From contig CAWBST010000002.1 in assembly GCA_963791495.1 (NCBI GenBank), positions 62,001-126,000 on the forward strand: a DNA stretch of 64,000 bases, written 5' to 3'. This DNA comes from JAMXLO01 sp963791495 (GTDB taxonomy: Bacteria; Pseudomonadota; Alphaproteobacteria; Acetobacterales; Acetobacteraceae). This document shows positions 15,955 through 25,074 of this stretch, in pieces. A model generated the notes under the pieces. That model made no database searches. It saw only the letters and a program-made list of their open reading frames with translations, and had not been told where the DNA came from. Within the stretch, counting starts at the first letter, position 1; the number at the start of each line of letters is the position of its first letter. Position numbers and translations under genes: made by a program.

Positions 15955-17022
15955 ATGTCCACCTTCACACCCGACGCGCTCCGCGCACTCACGACCCTCA
16001 TCGTCCGTCGCATGGGCAGCGCGGAGGCGGAGGCCCAGGAGGTCGCCGATCACCTGGTGCGCGCCAACCTGTCAGGCCACGACAGCCACGGGGTCGGCAT
16101 GTTGCCGGCCTATGTCCGGCTGCTGCAGGACGGGCTGTTGGTGCCCAACCAGGCACCTCAAACCGTGCTGGATGCCGGCGCGCTGCTGGTGATCGATGCG
16201 CGTCGCGGTTTTGGCCAGCGCATGACGGCTGATGCAGTGCGCCGCGCCATCGTCCGGGCGCGCGAACTCGGCGCCTGCGTGCTGGCATTGCGCAACGCCT
16301 CCCATGTCGGCCGCATCGGCACCTATGCCGAGCTCGCGGCGCGTGCCGGGTGCGCCTTCACCGCCTTCGTCAACGTGGTCGACGGCCGAGACATACAGGC
16401 ACCTTGGGCCTGCGCCGAGCCGCGTCTCGGCACCAATCCTTTCTGCACCGCGGTCCCTGGACCGGATGGGCCGGCACTGATGCTCGACATGGCGACCACC
16501 ACGATCGCCGCCGGCAAGGCGCGGGTTGCCTACAACAAGGGCCTGCCGGTGCCGGACGACTGCCTGATTGACGACGAGGGTCGGCCGACGAACGATCCGA
16601 CGGGATTCATCCGCGACCGCACCGGAGCGATGCTGTCGTTCGGCCGGCACAAGGGGTCGGGCCTCGCGGTGATGTGCGAGATCATGGCTGGTGCGGTTGG
16701 TGGCGGGCAGCGGGTCGACCAGCCGACGCAGGGCGGCATCCTCAACTCGATGCTGGCGACGGTGATCGATGTGTCGCGGCTGGGCGATCCCGATGCGGTG
16801 GCGGAGGGCGTCGAGGCGACAAAGGCGCATATCCGCACTTCGCGTGCCGTACCCGGGTTCGAGGAGGTTGTGCTGCCGGGTGAGCCCGAGCGGCGTGCCG
16901 CTCAAGAGCGGGCGGAAAGAGGCATTGCGGTGGACGCGACGACATGGCGCGACATCTGTGATGCGGCGGCGAAGATCGGTATCACCGAAGCGGAGATCGA
17001 CCGAGCGGTCGGCGCAAATTAG
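15955..17022 (+). CDS. Ldh/malate-type NAD(P)-dependent oxidoreductase (COG2055)
   Basis: 355-aa member of the type-2 malate/L-lactate dehydrogenase family, which also holds ureidoglycolate, sulfolactate and delta1-piperideine-2-carboxylate reductases. Seen: S-G-H-D-S-H-G-V-G-M (catalytic His region), R-N-A-S-H-V-G-R-I-G, G-T-N-P-F-C, D-M-A-T-T-T-I-A-A-G-K and H-K-G-S-G-L-A. ATG 15955 follows AAAGG by a suitable gap. It reduces a 2-oxo or imino acid or oxidises a 2-hydroxy acid; the substrate is not predictable here. tRNA-Ser follows 14 nt after the stop. Confidence 0.9.
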   Translation: MSTFTPDALRALTTLIVRRMGSAEAEAQEVADHLVRANLSGHDSHGVGMLPAYVRLLQDGLLVPNQAPQTVLDAGALLVIDARRGFGQRMTADAVRRAIVRARELGACVLALRNASHVGRIGTYAELAARAGCAFTAFVNVVDGRDIQAPWACAEPRLGTNPFCTAVPGPDGPALMLDMATTTIAAGKARVAYNKGLPVPDDCLIDDEGRPTNDPTGFIRDRTGAMLSFGRHKGSGLAVMCEIMAGAVGGGQRVDQPTQGGILNSMLATVIDVSRLGDPDAVAEGVEATKAHIRTSRAVPGFEEVVLPGEPERRAAQERAERGIAVDATTWRDICDAAAKIGITEAEIDRAVGAN

Positions 17023-17036
17023 ATTGGCGATACGCG

Positions 17037-17121
17037 GGATGGGTGGCCGAGTGGTTTAAGGCAGCGGTCTTGAAAACCGCCAGGGGGCAACTCCTCGTGG
17101 GTTCGAATCCCACCCCATCCG
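17037..17121 (+). tRNA. tRNA-Ser(TGA)
   Basis: 85-nt cloverleaf. The acceptor stem GGATGGG/CCCATCC closes it, with discriminator G17121. The anticodon stem-loop is GCGGT-CTTGAAA-ACCGC, with anticodon TGA reading UCA. The T-arm GTGGG-TTCGAAT-CCCAC is perfect, and a long variable arm (AGGGGGCAACTCCTC) is diagnostic of serine. The genome encodes only CC after the discriminator, so CCA is completed enzymatically. It lies head-on against the selD fusion gene, 8 bp away. Confidence 0.97.
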
Positions 17122-17129
17122 CCGGTTGG

Positions 17130-19250
17130 TCAGCCGAGCCGGACCGCGGGTTCGCCGTGCTCAACCACACCGATGATCGCGGCGGCAACGTCGGCGCCGC
17201 GCAAAACGGCAACACACGCCTCCGCGCGGTCGCTGGCGATACCTGCCAGCAGTCCTCCCGATGTCTGTGGATCGAGCATCAACGCAGTCCGCGGGTCCGT
17301 GCCTGCATCAGGCAGCAATCTGCGGTTCTCCACCGCCAGCGTGCTCTCGACGCCATGCGCCGCGAGTTCGAGTGCCCCTGGCAGTACCGGCACCTGAGCG
17401 GGCCAGAGCACGGCCGCGACACTGGACGCCTTCAACATCTCCAGCAGATGTCCTGCGAGGCCGAAGCCGGTGACGTCGGTGCACGCCGTGGTGCCAAACT
17501 CGCGCAGGATCTGCGACGCCGCGGCGTTGCTCATCCGCATCGATGCAATGGCTGCCTGCAGCCATTCGGCACGCGCCAGCCCACGCATATGCGCGGCCAA
17601 TACGATGCCGGTGCCCAACGGCTTGGTCAGCACCAGCGCATCACCCGGTCGCAGTCCTGATTTCAGCGTCAGCCTCGCCGGATCGGCCAAGCCGGTGACG
17701 GCGAATCCCAATGCGGGTTCGGCTCCCTCGGCGCTGTGCCCGCCGACCAGCGAGCAGCCATCCTGGGCCAGGATGGCGGTGGCGCCCTGCAGCATGTCGG
17801 CCAGCTCGGTCCGCATCTTGTCGCCCGAGGTGTACGGGACGCTCGCCACCGCGAGTGCCGTCCACGGGCGTGCGCCCATCGCATGCAGGTCGGACAGCGC
17901 ATGCGCCGCAGCGATCTCGCCGAACACGAACGGGTCGTCGATGAAGGCGCGGAAGTGATCGACGCTCTGCACCACCGCCATGCCGGGCGGTGGCAGCATG
18001 ACCGCCGCATCGTCGGGCGCATCCAGCCCGATCAGCACATCGGCGCCGGGCAGGGGGGACAGACCGGCCAAGGCGCCGGCCAAAACCTCCGCGCCAACCT
18101 TGGCGCCGCAGCCGCCGCAGCGCATCGGGTCATCACCCTGCATCGGCGCCATGGGCTCCTGGTACATCCGCATCCAGCGCCGGTCGATCCAGTCCTTCCA
18201 ACGCCAAACCGGCCGACCGGACACCGCGATTCCGTTGCGCCACGCCAGCGCACGTCCGTCGCCGAGGCCGACGATGGCCAGTGCTTCCGACTGTGGGTGC
18301 CAGCGGCGCGGCTTCCGCCCTCGTGTGGCACGCCTAAGGTTCGCTGCCAGCGGGGCGCCGGCGCGGACTGCCCAGACGCCGGCTTTCGGCCGTGGGTTGG
18401 CCTCGATCGCGGCACAGTCGCCGGCGGCGAAGACGAACTTGTGACTGACGCTGCGGAGCGTTGCATCCACGCGGATGCAGCCGGCGGTGTCGCAGGCGAG
18501 GCCTGAGGCGGCGAGGATCGCCGGCCCCACCACGCCCGTCGCCCATAGTGCGGTGTCGACCTCCAGAAAGCTGCCATCGGACAGCGCCAGCCTTCCGTCT
18601 GCCCAGGTGCCTGCACGCACCCCGCAGGTCAGTTCCACGCCGGCATCGACCAGTGCGGCGCGGGCGACGGATCGCGCATAGGACGGAGCGCGGGCCAGCG
18701 GTTCCGGGGTGTCGCACACCAGCACGACCCGCACCTGCTCGCGGTAGCGCCGGGCCAGGGCGAGCGCCAGTTCGGTCCCGCCGGCACCGCCACCTACGAC
18801 GGCAAGGCGTGCCCCTGGGCGAAGCGCGGCCTCCAGCGCCGAAAGTCGTGCCAGGAACTGCCCGATCGGCTTGACCGGCACTCCGCCATCCGGAGGCATC
18901 GCTGGTTCGCCGCCGACATCGATCGACAGCAGATCGAACGGCACGTCGGGACGTCCGGTCACCGCGACGCGCCGATCCGTCAGGTCGATGGCGGTGGCCT
19001 CCGCCAGAATCAGGCGCGCGCCGGCGCTTGCCGCGAGCGGTGCCAGGTCGATGTGCGCCTGGTCGAAGGTGTAGTCGCCGCGGATCAGCCCGGGCAGCAT
19101 GCCGGTATACGGCGTCTCCGGCTCGCGGCCGATCAATGTCAGCCGGACACCGGGCTGCGGTCGCATGGCGAAGCGGCGCAGCACCTCAACATGCGCGTGG
19201 CCGGCTCCCAGCAGGATGAGGTCGGTCGCGATCGGCACGCGGGACTGCAT
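17130..19250 (-). CDS. selD: NDH-like FAD domain fused to selenide, water dikinase
   Basis: 706-aa fusion. Residues 1-365 are a type-II NADH dehydrogenase-like pyridine nucleotide disulfide fold: L-L-G-A-G-H-A-H near 12-20, V-V-G-G-G-A-G-G-T-E at 151-160, and F-A-A-G-D-C at 274-279. Residues 376-706 are SelD: M-R-C-G-G-C381-G-A-K384 matches the catalytic Cys-x-x-Lys of E. coli SelD (Cys17/Lys20), followed by G-L-D-A-P-D-D-A-A-V and G-G-H-S-A-E-G-A-E. SelD makes selenophosphate for selenoprotein and selenouridine synthesis. This fusion type is known in several bacteria; the oxidoreductase half may supply reduced selenium. It starts at ATG 19250 behind GGTGGA. No selA, selB or selU is in the window. 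Confidence 0.93.
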   Translation of the reverse strand: MQSRVPIATDLILLGAGHAHVEVLRRFAMRPQPGVRLTLIGREPETPYTGMLPGLIRGDYTFDQAHIDLAPLAASAGARLILAEATAIDLTDRRVAVTGRPDVPFDLLSIDVGGEPAMPPDGGVPVKPIGQFLARLSALEAALRPGARLAVVGGGAGGTELALALARRYREQVRVVLVCDTPEPLARAPSYARSVARAALVDAGVELTCGVRAGTWADGRLALSDGSFLEVDTALWATGVVGPAILAASGLACDTAGCIRVDATLRSVSHKFVFAAGDCAAIEANPRPKAGVWAVRAGAPLAANLRRATRGRKPRRWHPQSEALAIVGLGDGRALAWRNGIAVSGRPVWRWKDWIDRRWMRMYQEPMAPMQGDDPMRCGGCGAKVGAEVLAGALAGLSPLPGADVLIGLDAPDDAAVMLPPPGMAVVQSVDHFRAFIDDPFVFGEIAAAHALSDLHAMGARPWTALAVASVPYTSGDKMRTELADMLQGATAILAQDGCSLVGGHSAEGAEPALGFAVTGLADPARLTLKSGLRPGDALVLTKPLGTGIVLAAHMRGLARAEWLQAAIASMRMSNAAASQILREFGTTACTDVTGFGLAGHLLEMLKASSVAAVLWPAQVPVLPGALELAAHGVESTLAVENRRLLPDAGTDPRTALMLDPQTSGGLLAGIASDRAEACVAVLRGADVAAAIIGVVEHGEPAVRLG

Positions 19251-19305
19251 TCCACCAAGCCTAACCGGCTTGCGGCGAGTCGGCTGAGCGGCGAGGATCG
19301 CTGAC

Positions 19306-19566
19306 ATGACCTGGTCCATTCTGGTGCGTGATCCCGCGACCGGCGCGCTGGGCGCCGCGGTGGCGACACGGTTCTTCGCTGTCGGCGCGCTGGCAATCCA
19401 TGTCGAGGGCGGTGTCGCAGCACTTGCGACCCAGGCTCTGATCAATCCGATGTATGCCGTGCATGGCATGGCGCGACTGCGCGCCGGTGAGCCGCCCGAA
19501 GCCGTTGCCGCGGCGTTGCTGGCCGAGGACGCCGCCATTGCGCGCGAGGGAATCCCGCCTACCTGA
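19306..19566 (+). pseudogene. DUF1028 protein, truncated after about 75 conserved residues
   Basis: 86 codons from ATG 19306. The N-terminus (T-W-S-I-L-V-R-D-P-A-T-G-A-L-G, A-V-A-T-R-F-F-A-V-G-A-L, A-T-Q-A-L-I-N-P-M-Y) is a clear DUF1028 start; these proteins are Ntn-hydrolase-like and usually over 200 aa. The frame then departs and stops 31 bp before the ABC binding-protein gene, so the C-terminal two thirds are missing. It is likely the remnant of a deletion at the head of the peptide-transport operon, where DUF1028 genes are often found. A short functional protein cannot be excluded. Confidence 0.7.
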
Positions 19567-19597
19567 CCGCCATAACAACAAGTCTGGGAGCTTCACC

Positions 19598-21100
19598 ATG
19601 CGCCGTCTCCTGCTGGCCGCAACCTGCGTATTGCTCACCGCCGTGCCGGCAGTGTCGCAGACTCTGCGCATCGCGCTGCGGCAGGACCTGGACGTGCTCG
19701 ATCCGACGCTCGCCACCACCTATGTCGGTCGTATCGTGTTCGCCGGGCTGTGCGACAAGCTGTTCGACATCGACGAGAAGCTGAACATCGTGCCGCAGCT
19801 CGCCACCGGCTACGAATGGGCCGATGACAGGACCTTGGTGATTCATCTGCGTTCGGGCGTAAAATTCCAGAACGGCGAGGTGTTGGATGCCGCCGCGGTG
19901 AAATACTCGCTGGAGCGTCATCTCACGATGCAGGGCAGCTTCCGCAAGAGCGAGATCAGCTCGATTGATCATGTCGAGGTGGTGGATCCCGCCACGGTGC
20001 GGATCGTGCTGAAAAATCCCTCGGGCGGATTTCTCGCGCAGCTCACCGACCGTTCAGGCATGATCTATCCGCCGAAGGCCACCGAGGCGGCGGGCAAGGA
20101 ATTCTCTCAGCATCCCGTGTGCAGCGGGCCGTTCAAGTTCGTCGAGCGCGTGCCGCAGGACCACGTCACGCTTGAGCGCTTTGCCGACTACTGGGATGCG
20201 AAGAACATTCACTTCGACAAGGTAGTGTATCAGGTGTTCGTGGATTCGTCGGTGCGTCTCGCCAACCTGAAGGCCGGCACCTCCGACCTCTCCGAGTACA
20301 TCGCGCCGACCGATGTCGCCGCGGTGAAGACCGATCCGCGCCTCAAGCTCGTCGTATCGGACGCGCTTGGCTATTCCGGTATCACCAACAACCTCGACAA
20401 TGGCTCGCGATCCAACACGCCGTACGGCAAGAACGCGCTGGTGCGCCAGGCATTCGACGCGGCGATCGACCGTGCCGCTTTGGTCGATGTGGTGTTCAAC
20501 GGCATGATGGCGCCGTCGGTGCAGGCCGTGTCGCAAAGCTCGCCATTCTACGACGAAGCTCTGGCGCCGCCGCAGCGTGATCTGGTGAAGGCGAAGGCAC
20601 TCCTCAAGCAGGCCGGAGTCAGCCTGCCGGTGAAGCTCGAGCTGCTAACGCCGAACCAGCCGGACACCATGCAACAGGCCGAGGTCATCCAGTCGATGAC
20701 CGCCGAAGCGGGTTTCGAGGTCCACATCCAGGCGATCGAGTTCGCATCCTCACTGCAGGCCTCGGCCCGTGGTGAGTATGAGGCCTACGTGATCGGGTGG
20801 TCCGGGCGCGTGGACATCGACGGCAATACCTACCAGTTCCTCTATACCGGTCAGGGCAATAATGTGAGCCACTACAGCAACAAGACAGTGGACAGGTTGC
20901 TGGACGAAGGTCGCGGTACGACCGACACGGCGAAACGGCGCGCGGCATATCAGCAGCTCTGGCCCGAGCTACGGCGCGATCTGCCGCTTACGTATCTTTA
21001 CAACACGCGCAACATCGTCGCGATGACCACAAAGCTGAACGGGTTCCGCCCCATCCCCGACGGGATGATCCGGGTTCAGGGTCTGGAGATGGCGAAGTAG
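19598..21100 (+). CDS. ABC transporter periplasmic peptide/solute-binding protein (SBP_bac_5)
   Basis: 500-aa secreted binding protein. ATG 19598 has GGGAG upstream, and the first 20 residues form a signal peptide ending A-V-S-Q. The mature chain shows the family-5 pattern: L-D-P-T-L-A-T-T-Y, L-A-T-G-Y-E-W-A-D-D-R-T-L-V-I-H-L-R-S-G-V-K-F-Q-N-G-E and C-S-G-P-F-K-F. Family members bind di- or oligopeptides, nickel, opines or glutathione; the ligand is unknown. Its stop shares one base with the next gene's GTG (TAGTG), showing tight coupling to the two permeases. Confidence 0.92.
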   Translation: MRRLLLAATCVLLTAVPAVSQTLRIALRQDLDVLDPTLATTYVGRIVFAGLCDKLFDIDEKLNIVPQLATGYEWADDRTLVIHLRSGVKFQNGEVLDAAAVKYSLERHLTMQGSFRKSEISSIDHVEVVDPATVRIVLKNPSGGFLAQLTDRSGMIYPPKATEAAGKEFSQHPVCSGPFKFVERVPQDHVTLERFADYWDAKNIHFDKVVYQVFVDSSVRLANLKAGTSDLSEYIAPTDVAAVKTDPRLKLVVSDALGYSGITNNLDNGSRSNTPYGKNALVRQAFDAAIDRAALVDVVFNGMMAPSVQAVSQSSPFYDEALAPPQRDLVKAKALLKQAGVSLPVKLELLTPNQPDTMQQAEVIQSMTAEAGFEVHIQAIEFASSLQASARGEYEAYVIGWSGRVDIDGNTYQFLYTGQGNNVSHYSNKTVDRLLDEGRGTTDTAKRRAAYQQLWPELRRDLPLTYLYNTRNIVAMTTKLNGFRPIPDGMIRVQGLEMAK

Positions 21101-22047
21101 TGCGCGGACATCTCGGCACGCGCATCGCGCAGGTCATCCCGACACTGCTCTTGGTCAGCGTCCTGGTGTTTTGCCTGCAGCAGCTGATGCCGGGCGATCC
21201 GGCGTTGGTGCTGGCGGGGGAGGAGCGCGGCGATCCGCAGGTGCTGGCGCAGATCCGCGCCGAGCTGTGGCTCGATCGGTCGCTGCCTGTGCAGTACGTG
21301 CATTGGATGGGCAACGTGCTGCAGGGCAATCTCGGTTTTTCCTGGCGTATCCGGCAGCCGGTGGCGCAGTTGATCTTCCAGAAGCTGCCGGTGACGCTGC
21401 AGCTTGGCTCGATGGCGTTTGCGATTGCCGTGCTGATTGGCGTGCCGGCGGGCATCATCGCCGCAGTGTATCGCAACGGAGTCTGGGACTACGTCGCCAA
21501 TGCGGTGGGACTGGCCGGACTGTCCACGCCGACGTTCTGGCTCGGCATCATGCTGATCCTGCTGGTTTCGGTCGATCTCGGCTGGCTGCCGCCGTCGGGC
21601 TATGTGCCGCTGACCGAGGACTGGCAGCAGTCGCTTGCCACCACCATCATGCCGGCCTTCGTACTGGGCAACGCTATCGCGGCGATCCTGATGCGGCATA
21701 CGCGGTCCGCGATGCTGACGTCGCTGGATCAGGATTATGTGCGCACGGCGAGGGCGAAGGGGCTGGGCGAATTCATCGTGGTAATCCGCCACGCGCTGCG
21801 GAACGCGCTGATACCGGTGGTGACGTTGGGGGCGCTGGAGCTTGGCACATTGTTCTCGGGCGCGGTGCTGACCGAGCAGGTGTTCAGTATTCCGGGTTTT
21901 GGGAAGATGATCGTCGATGCGGTGTTCAATCGTGACTATCCGGTGGTGCAGGGGGTCGTGCTGGTTACGGCGTTTCTTTATGTCGTGCTCAATCTGCTGG
22001 CGGATGTGCTTTACGTGGTGATCAATCCGAGGTTGAGGGGGGCATGA
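21100..22047 (+). CDS. ABC transporter permease, DppB/OppB type
   Basis: 315-aa inner-membrane permease with an N-terminal helix (I-P-T-L-L-L-V-S-V-L-V-F), a periplasmic loop containing L-M-P-G-D-P-A, and five further helices. The coupling (EAA) loop R-T-A-R-A-K-G-L-G-E near residue 210 contacts the ATPase. It starts at GTG 21100, overlapping the upstream stop by one base. Forms the heterodimeric channel with the downstream permease. Confidence 0.93.
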   Translation: MRGHLGTRIAQVIPTLLLVSVLVFCLQQLMPGDPALVLAGEERGDPQVLAQIRAELWLDRSLPVQYVHWMGNVLQGNLGFSWRIRQPVAQLIFQKLPVTLQLGSMAFAIAVLIGVPAGIIAAVYRNGVWDYVANAVGLAGLSTPTFWLGIMLILLVSVDLGWLPPSGYVPLTEDWQQSLATTIMPAFVLGNAIAAILMRHTRSAMLTSLDQDYVRTARAKGLGEFIVVIRHALRNALIPVVTLGALELGTLFSGAVLTEQVFSIPGFGKMIVDAVFNRDYPVVQGVVLVTAFLYVVLNLLADVLYVVINPRLRGA

Positions 22048-22060
22048 GGATCGTGATGCA

Positions 22061-22101
22061 CCCCCTCCCCCTGGCCCCCTCCCGCAAGGGGAGGGGGAGG
22101 G
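22061..22101. repeat. REP-like palindrome, family B
   Basis: CCCCCTCCCCCTGGCCCCCT followed by CCCGCAAGGGGAGGGGGAGGG, inside the permease operon. Its 3' G-rich arm lies just before the next start codon and probably serves as that gene's ribosome site. A related element lies at 34037-34062. Confidence 0.7.
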
Positions 22102-22108
22102 TTTCGAT

Positions 22109-22996
22109 ATGAGCACCACCGTCGCTGCCCCCGCTATCGCTCGCAGTGCGGCAATGCCGCGCAGCCCGATGCAGCTTGCGGTGCGCCGCTTCATCCATCG
22201 GCCGGTCGCGGTTGGCGGACTTGCGGTGATCGTGCTGTTCATCGCTGTGGCGATCTTCGCTCCGCTGATCGCGCCGTATGATCCGATTGCCACTTCCTGG
22301 TCCGCGATCCGCAAGGCGCCATCGCTGGCACATTGGATGGGCACCGACGAGAACGGTCGGGACGTGCTGGCCCGCGTTGTGTTCGGCGCGCGTGCCAGCC
22401 TGCTGGCGGGCGTGGTGTCAGTGGTGATCGCGGCAGGCATCGGGGTTCCGGCCGGGCTGCTCGCGGGTTTCGCGGGCGGATGGATGGATGCCGTACTGAG
22501 CCGCATCGTCGATGCCATGCTCGCCTGTCCGTTCCTGATCCTGGCGATCGCGCTTGCCGCATTCCTGGGCCCCGACCTGACCAATGCGATGATAGCGATC
22601 GGCGTCTCGACCGCACCACGCTTCATGCGCGTGGCGCGCGCGGCGACGTTGGATGCATCGAGCAACGACTATGTCGAGGCAGCGCGCGCGATCGGCAATC
22701 CGGGCTGGCGTGTCGCGGTCCGCCATGTGCTGCCGAACATCGTGCCGCCGGTGATGGTGCAGGGCACGCTCGCGATTGCGGCGGCGATCATCGCCGAGGC
22801 GAGCCTGTCGTTCCTGGGTCTGGGTCAGCAGCCGCCTGCGCCGTCCTGGGGCTCGATGCTCAATTCGGCGCAGCGGTTTCTGTCGCAGGCGCCGTGGCTT
22901 GCGGTGTTTCCGGGCCTGGCGATCTTCCTTGTCGTGCTGTCGTTCAATCTCGTGGGTGACGGGCTGCGCGACGCGCTGGATCCACGCGGGCGGTGA
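22109..22996 (+). CDS. ABC transporter permease, DppC/OppC type
   Basis: 295-aa inner-membrane permease. The N-terminal oppC-like segment (R-R-F-I-H-R-P-V-A-V-G-G-L-A-V-I-V) is followed by the H-W-M-G-T-D-E-N-G-R-D-V-L-A-R-V-V-F-G-A-R signature and the EAA loop E-A-A-R-A-I-G-N-P. It starts at ATG 22109. No ATP-binding subunits (DppD/DppF) follow; the next 290 bp hold only a possible toxin remnant. The transporter must borrow ATPases from elsewhere or is incomplete. Confidence 0.93.
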   Translation: MSTTVAAPAIARSAAMPRSPMQLAVRRFIHRPVAVGGLAVIVLFIAVAIFAPLIAPYDPIATSWSAIRKAPSLAHWMGTDENGRDVLARVVFGARASLLAGVVSVVIAAGIGVPAGLLAGFAGGWMDAVLSRIVDAMLACPFLILAIALAAFLGPDLTNAMIAIGVSTAPRFMRVARAATLDASSNDYVEAARAIGNPGWRVAVRHVLPNIVPPVMVQGTLAIAAAIIAEASLSFLGLGQQPPAPSWGSMLNSAQRFLSQAPWLAVFPGLAIFLVVLSFNLVGDGLRDALDPRGR

Positions 22997-23005
22997 TCCT
23001 CAGCG

Positions 23006-23140
23006 TCAGATAACGGCCATTTGGCCGCGGCGCGCATAGGTCAAGATACGTGCGTCAGGCGTGACGATGGGTACACCGACGTGGCGTGCTGTCGCAACAG
23101 GACCGAGGTCGCCGATCAAGCCGCGCGCCGACCGCGTCGA
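23006..23140 (-). pseudogene. possible C-terminal remnant of a PIN-domain (VapC-like) toxin
   Basis: Reading leftwards and ending at the TGA at 23008-23006, the frame gives G-V-P-I-V-T-P-D-A-R-I-L-T-Y-A-R-R-G-Q-M-A-V-I. This resembles the last strand-helix-strand of PIN ribonucleases (V-T-x-D-x-R-I ... Y). No start codon or acidic active-site N-terminus is found. The rest of the 22997-23287 gap holds a GAGCACATCC direct repeat and no gene that I can support. Confidence 0.3.
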
Positions 23141-23287
23141 GCGGCTTGTGGAGTGTCGGGGCGGCTCGCTCACTCACGGAGCACATCCCTCACCGAGCAC
23201 ATCCATTGAACCGTCCGGTCATGGATTAACCGTTTATCAATGGCGCTCAGTCATCTAGCGGGCAAAGGCGCCCGGAGGGTTTTCTGA

Positions 23288-24986
23288 ATGTCTACTGTCA
23301 GCCGTCTCGCCAACTGGTCGATCCGCAACAAGATCATCGCGGCTTTCTCGTCGCTCGTGATCGTGATCGCGGTGCTCGGCTTCGCGTCGATCGAGAAGTT
23401 CTCGGCGATGAATGCCAGCGTCGAGGAGATCACCGGCGATACTATGCTGGCGATCGGTTACCTTTCCGAAATGCGCAGTTCCGTGCTGCATTACCGGCTT
23501 GCGGTCACCAAGGGCACAATGGGCAAAGCAAGCGGAGGCGATGTCGACAACTTGGAAAAGTCGCTCGCGGGATGGAGTGCTGCCTTGGCGGCGACGGAAG
23601 CGAAGTACGCGTCGGCTGTGACTTCCGGACGATGAAAAGCGGGTCTATGCGGATTATCAGGCGGCCTGGCGATCCTATACCGACGGAACGAAGCAGGTGC
23701 TTGGCCTGCTGCGGACGGGCAAATCTGATGAAGCGATCGGTAAACTCCCCGGACTGGCGACACTGGGTGAGCAAATGGACGCGGCGCTCGACAAGGACGC
23801 AAAGTTCAACACCGATGAAGGGCAACTAAAAGCAGATCGGGTCGCCGGAGATTACCACGGCGGGCGGTTGGTTGTGCTCGTGTTGCTGGGCATTGCCATC
23901 GTTATCGCAAGTTCCGCCGGTTACCTGATGGTTCGTGCGATCGCGAGGCCCATCCAGGCCATGACGGCTGCGATGCGCGGGCTTGCGGCAAAGGATATGA
24001 CTGTTGAAATCCCGGCCCAGGGCCGCACCGACGAGGTCGGCCAAATGGCCGAGGCTGTGGGCGTGTTCAAGGAGAACATGATCCGGGCAGACCAACTCGC
24101 CGCCACGGAGAAGACCGAGCAGATCGCGAAAGAACAGCGAGCGAAGCATCTGGCGGATTTGGTCGGCGATTTCGAGATAAAGATTGGTGGGCTGGTTGGC
24201 GTGCTGTCCTCGGCTTCGACCGAAATGGAGGCGACGGCACAGTCGATGTCTTCGACCGCCACCCAGACCAACCAGCAGGCGTCCAACGTTGCGTCGGCGG
24301 CTGAGGAGGTAAGCGCGGGCGTGCAGACTGTAGCCTCGGCCGCCGAACAACTGACGAGCTCCATCGGCGAGATCAACCGGCAGGTGGCGCAGTCGTCGAA
24401 GATCACCGGCAAGGCGGTCGACGACGCCAAGCGCACCGATGCCATCGTGCATGCGCTCGCCGAGGGAGCCGAGAAGATCGGCACCGTCGTGAGCCTGATC
24501 ACCGACATTGCGAGCCAGACGAATTTGTTGGCGCTGAATGCCACCATCGAGGCAGCACGGGCGGGCGACGCTGGGAAGGGTTTTGCTGTGGTCGCGTCGG
24601 AGGTGAAGAATCTCGCCAATCAAACAGGCAAGGCGACCGAAGAGATCGGAGCCCAGATTGCGCAGATCCAATCAGCGACTGGAGAGGCCGTCAACGCCAT
24701 CAAGGGCATCACAGACATTATCAACGAGGTCAGCGTTATCACAACCACGATTGCCTCAGCCGTCGAGGAACAAGGGGCTGCCACTGCCGAGATCGCCCGC
24801 AACGTCCAACAGACAGCGGCGAGCACGCGCGAGGTGACCACGAACATCGCCGGCGTGAGCCAGGCAGCGAGCGAAACGGGCAGCGCGGCTGGCCAGGTGC
24901 TCAGTGCGGCCGGCGATCTCTCCAAGCAGGCGGAGCAGCTTACCCAGGAGGTCAACACCTTTGTGTCAGGCGTGCGCGCAGCGTAA
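23288..24986 (+). pseudogene. methyl-accepting chemotaxis protein, one frameshift
   Basis: Two frames make one chemoreceptor. Frame one (23288-23635, 115 codons) holds the N-terminal helix I-I-A-A-F-S-S-L-V-I-V-I-A-V-L and the start of a four-helix-bundle sensor, then stops at TGA 23633. Sensor homology resumes one frame over by 23625 (P-D-D-E-K-R-V-Y-A-D-Y-Q-A-A-W) and runs to 24986. It contains the second membrane helix (about 23866-23934), HAMP, and a complete MCP signalling hairpin with E-A-A-R-A-G-D-A-G-K-G-F-A-V-V-A-S-E-V. An extra base near 23619-23633 explains it. No other chemotaxis gene is near. Assembly error or a recent pseudogene are both possible; the signalling half looks under selection. 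Confidence 0.85.
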
Positions 24987-25074
24987 GGACCACCCGGCCG
25001 GCGGATGACCAAGGGCCTCGGACCGCAAGATGATCCGTTGTGGGTGGGGGTCGCTCGGCATGACGCGCGGCGAC

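Noticed and set aside
21076..22665. Leftward 529-codon frame opposite the permeases
   Set aside because: Antisense shadow of two clear ABC permeases.
23633..23635. TGA in the chemoreceptor as a selenocysteine codon (selD is nearby)
   Set aside because: The downstream homology is in another frame, so readthrough would not restore the protein.
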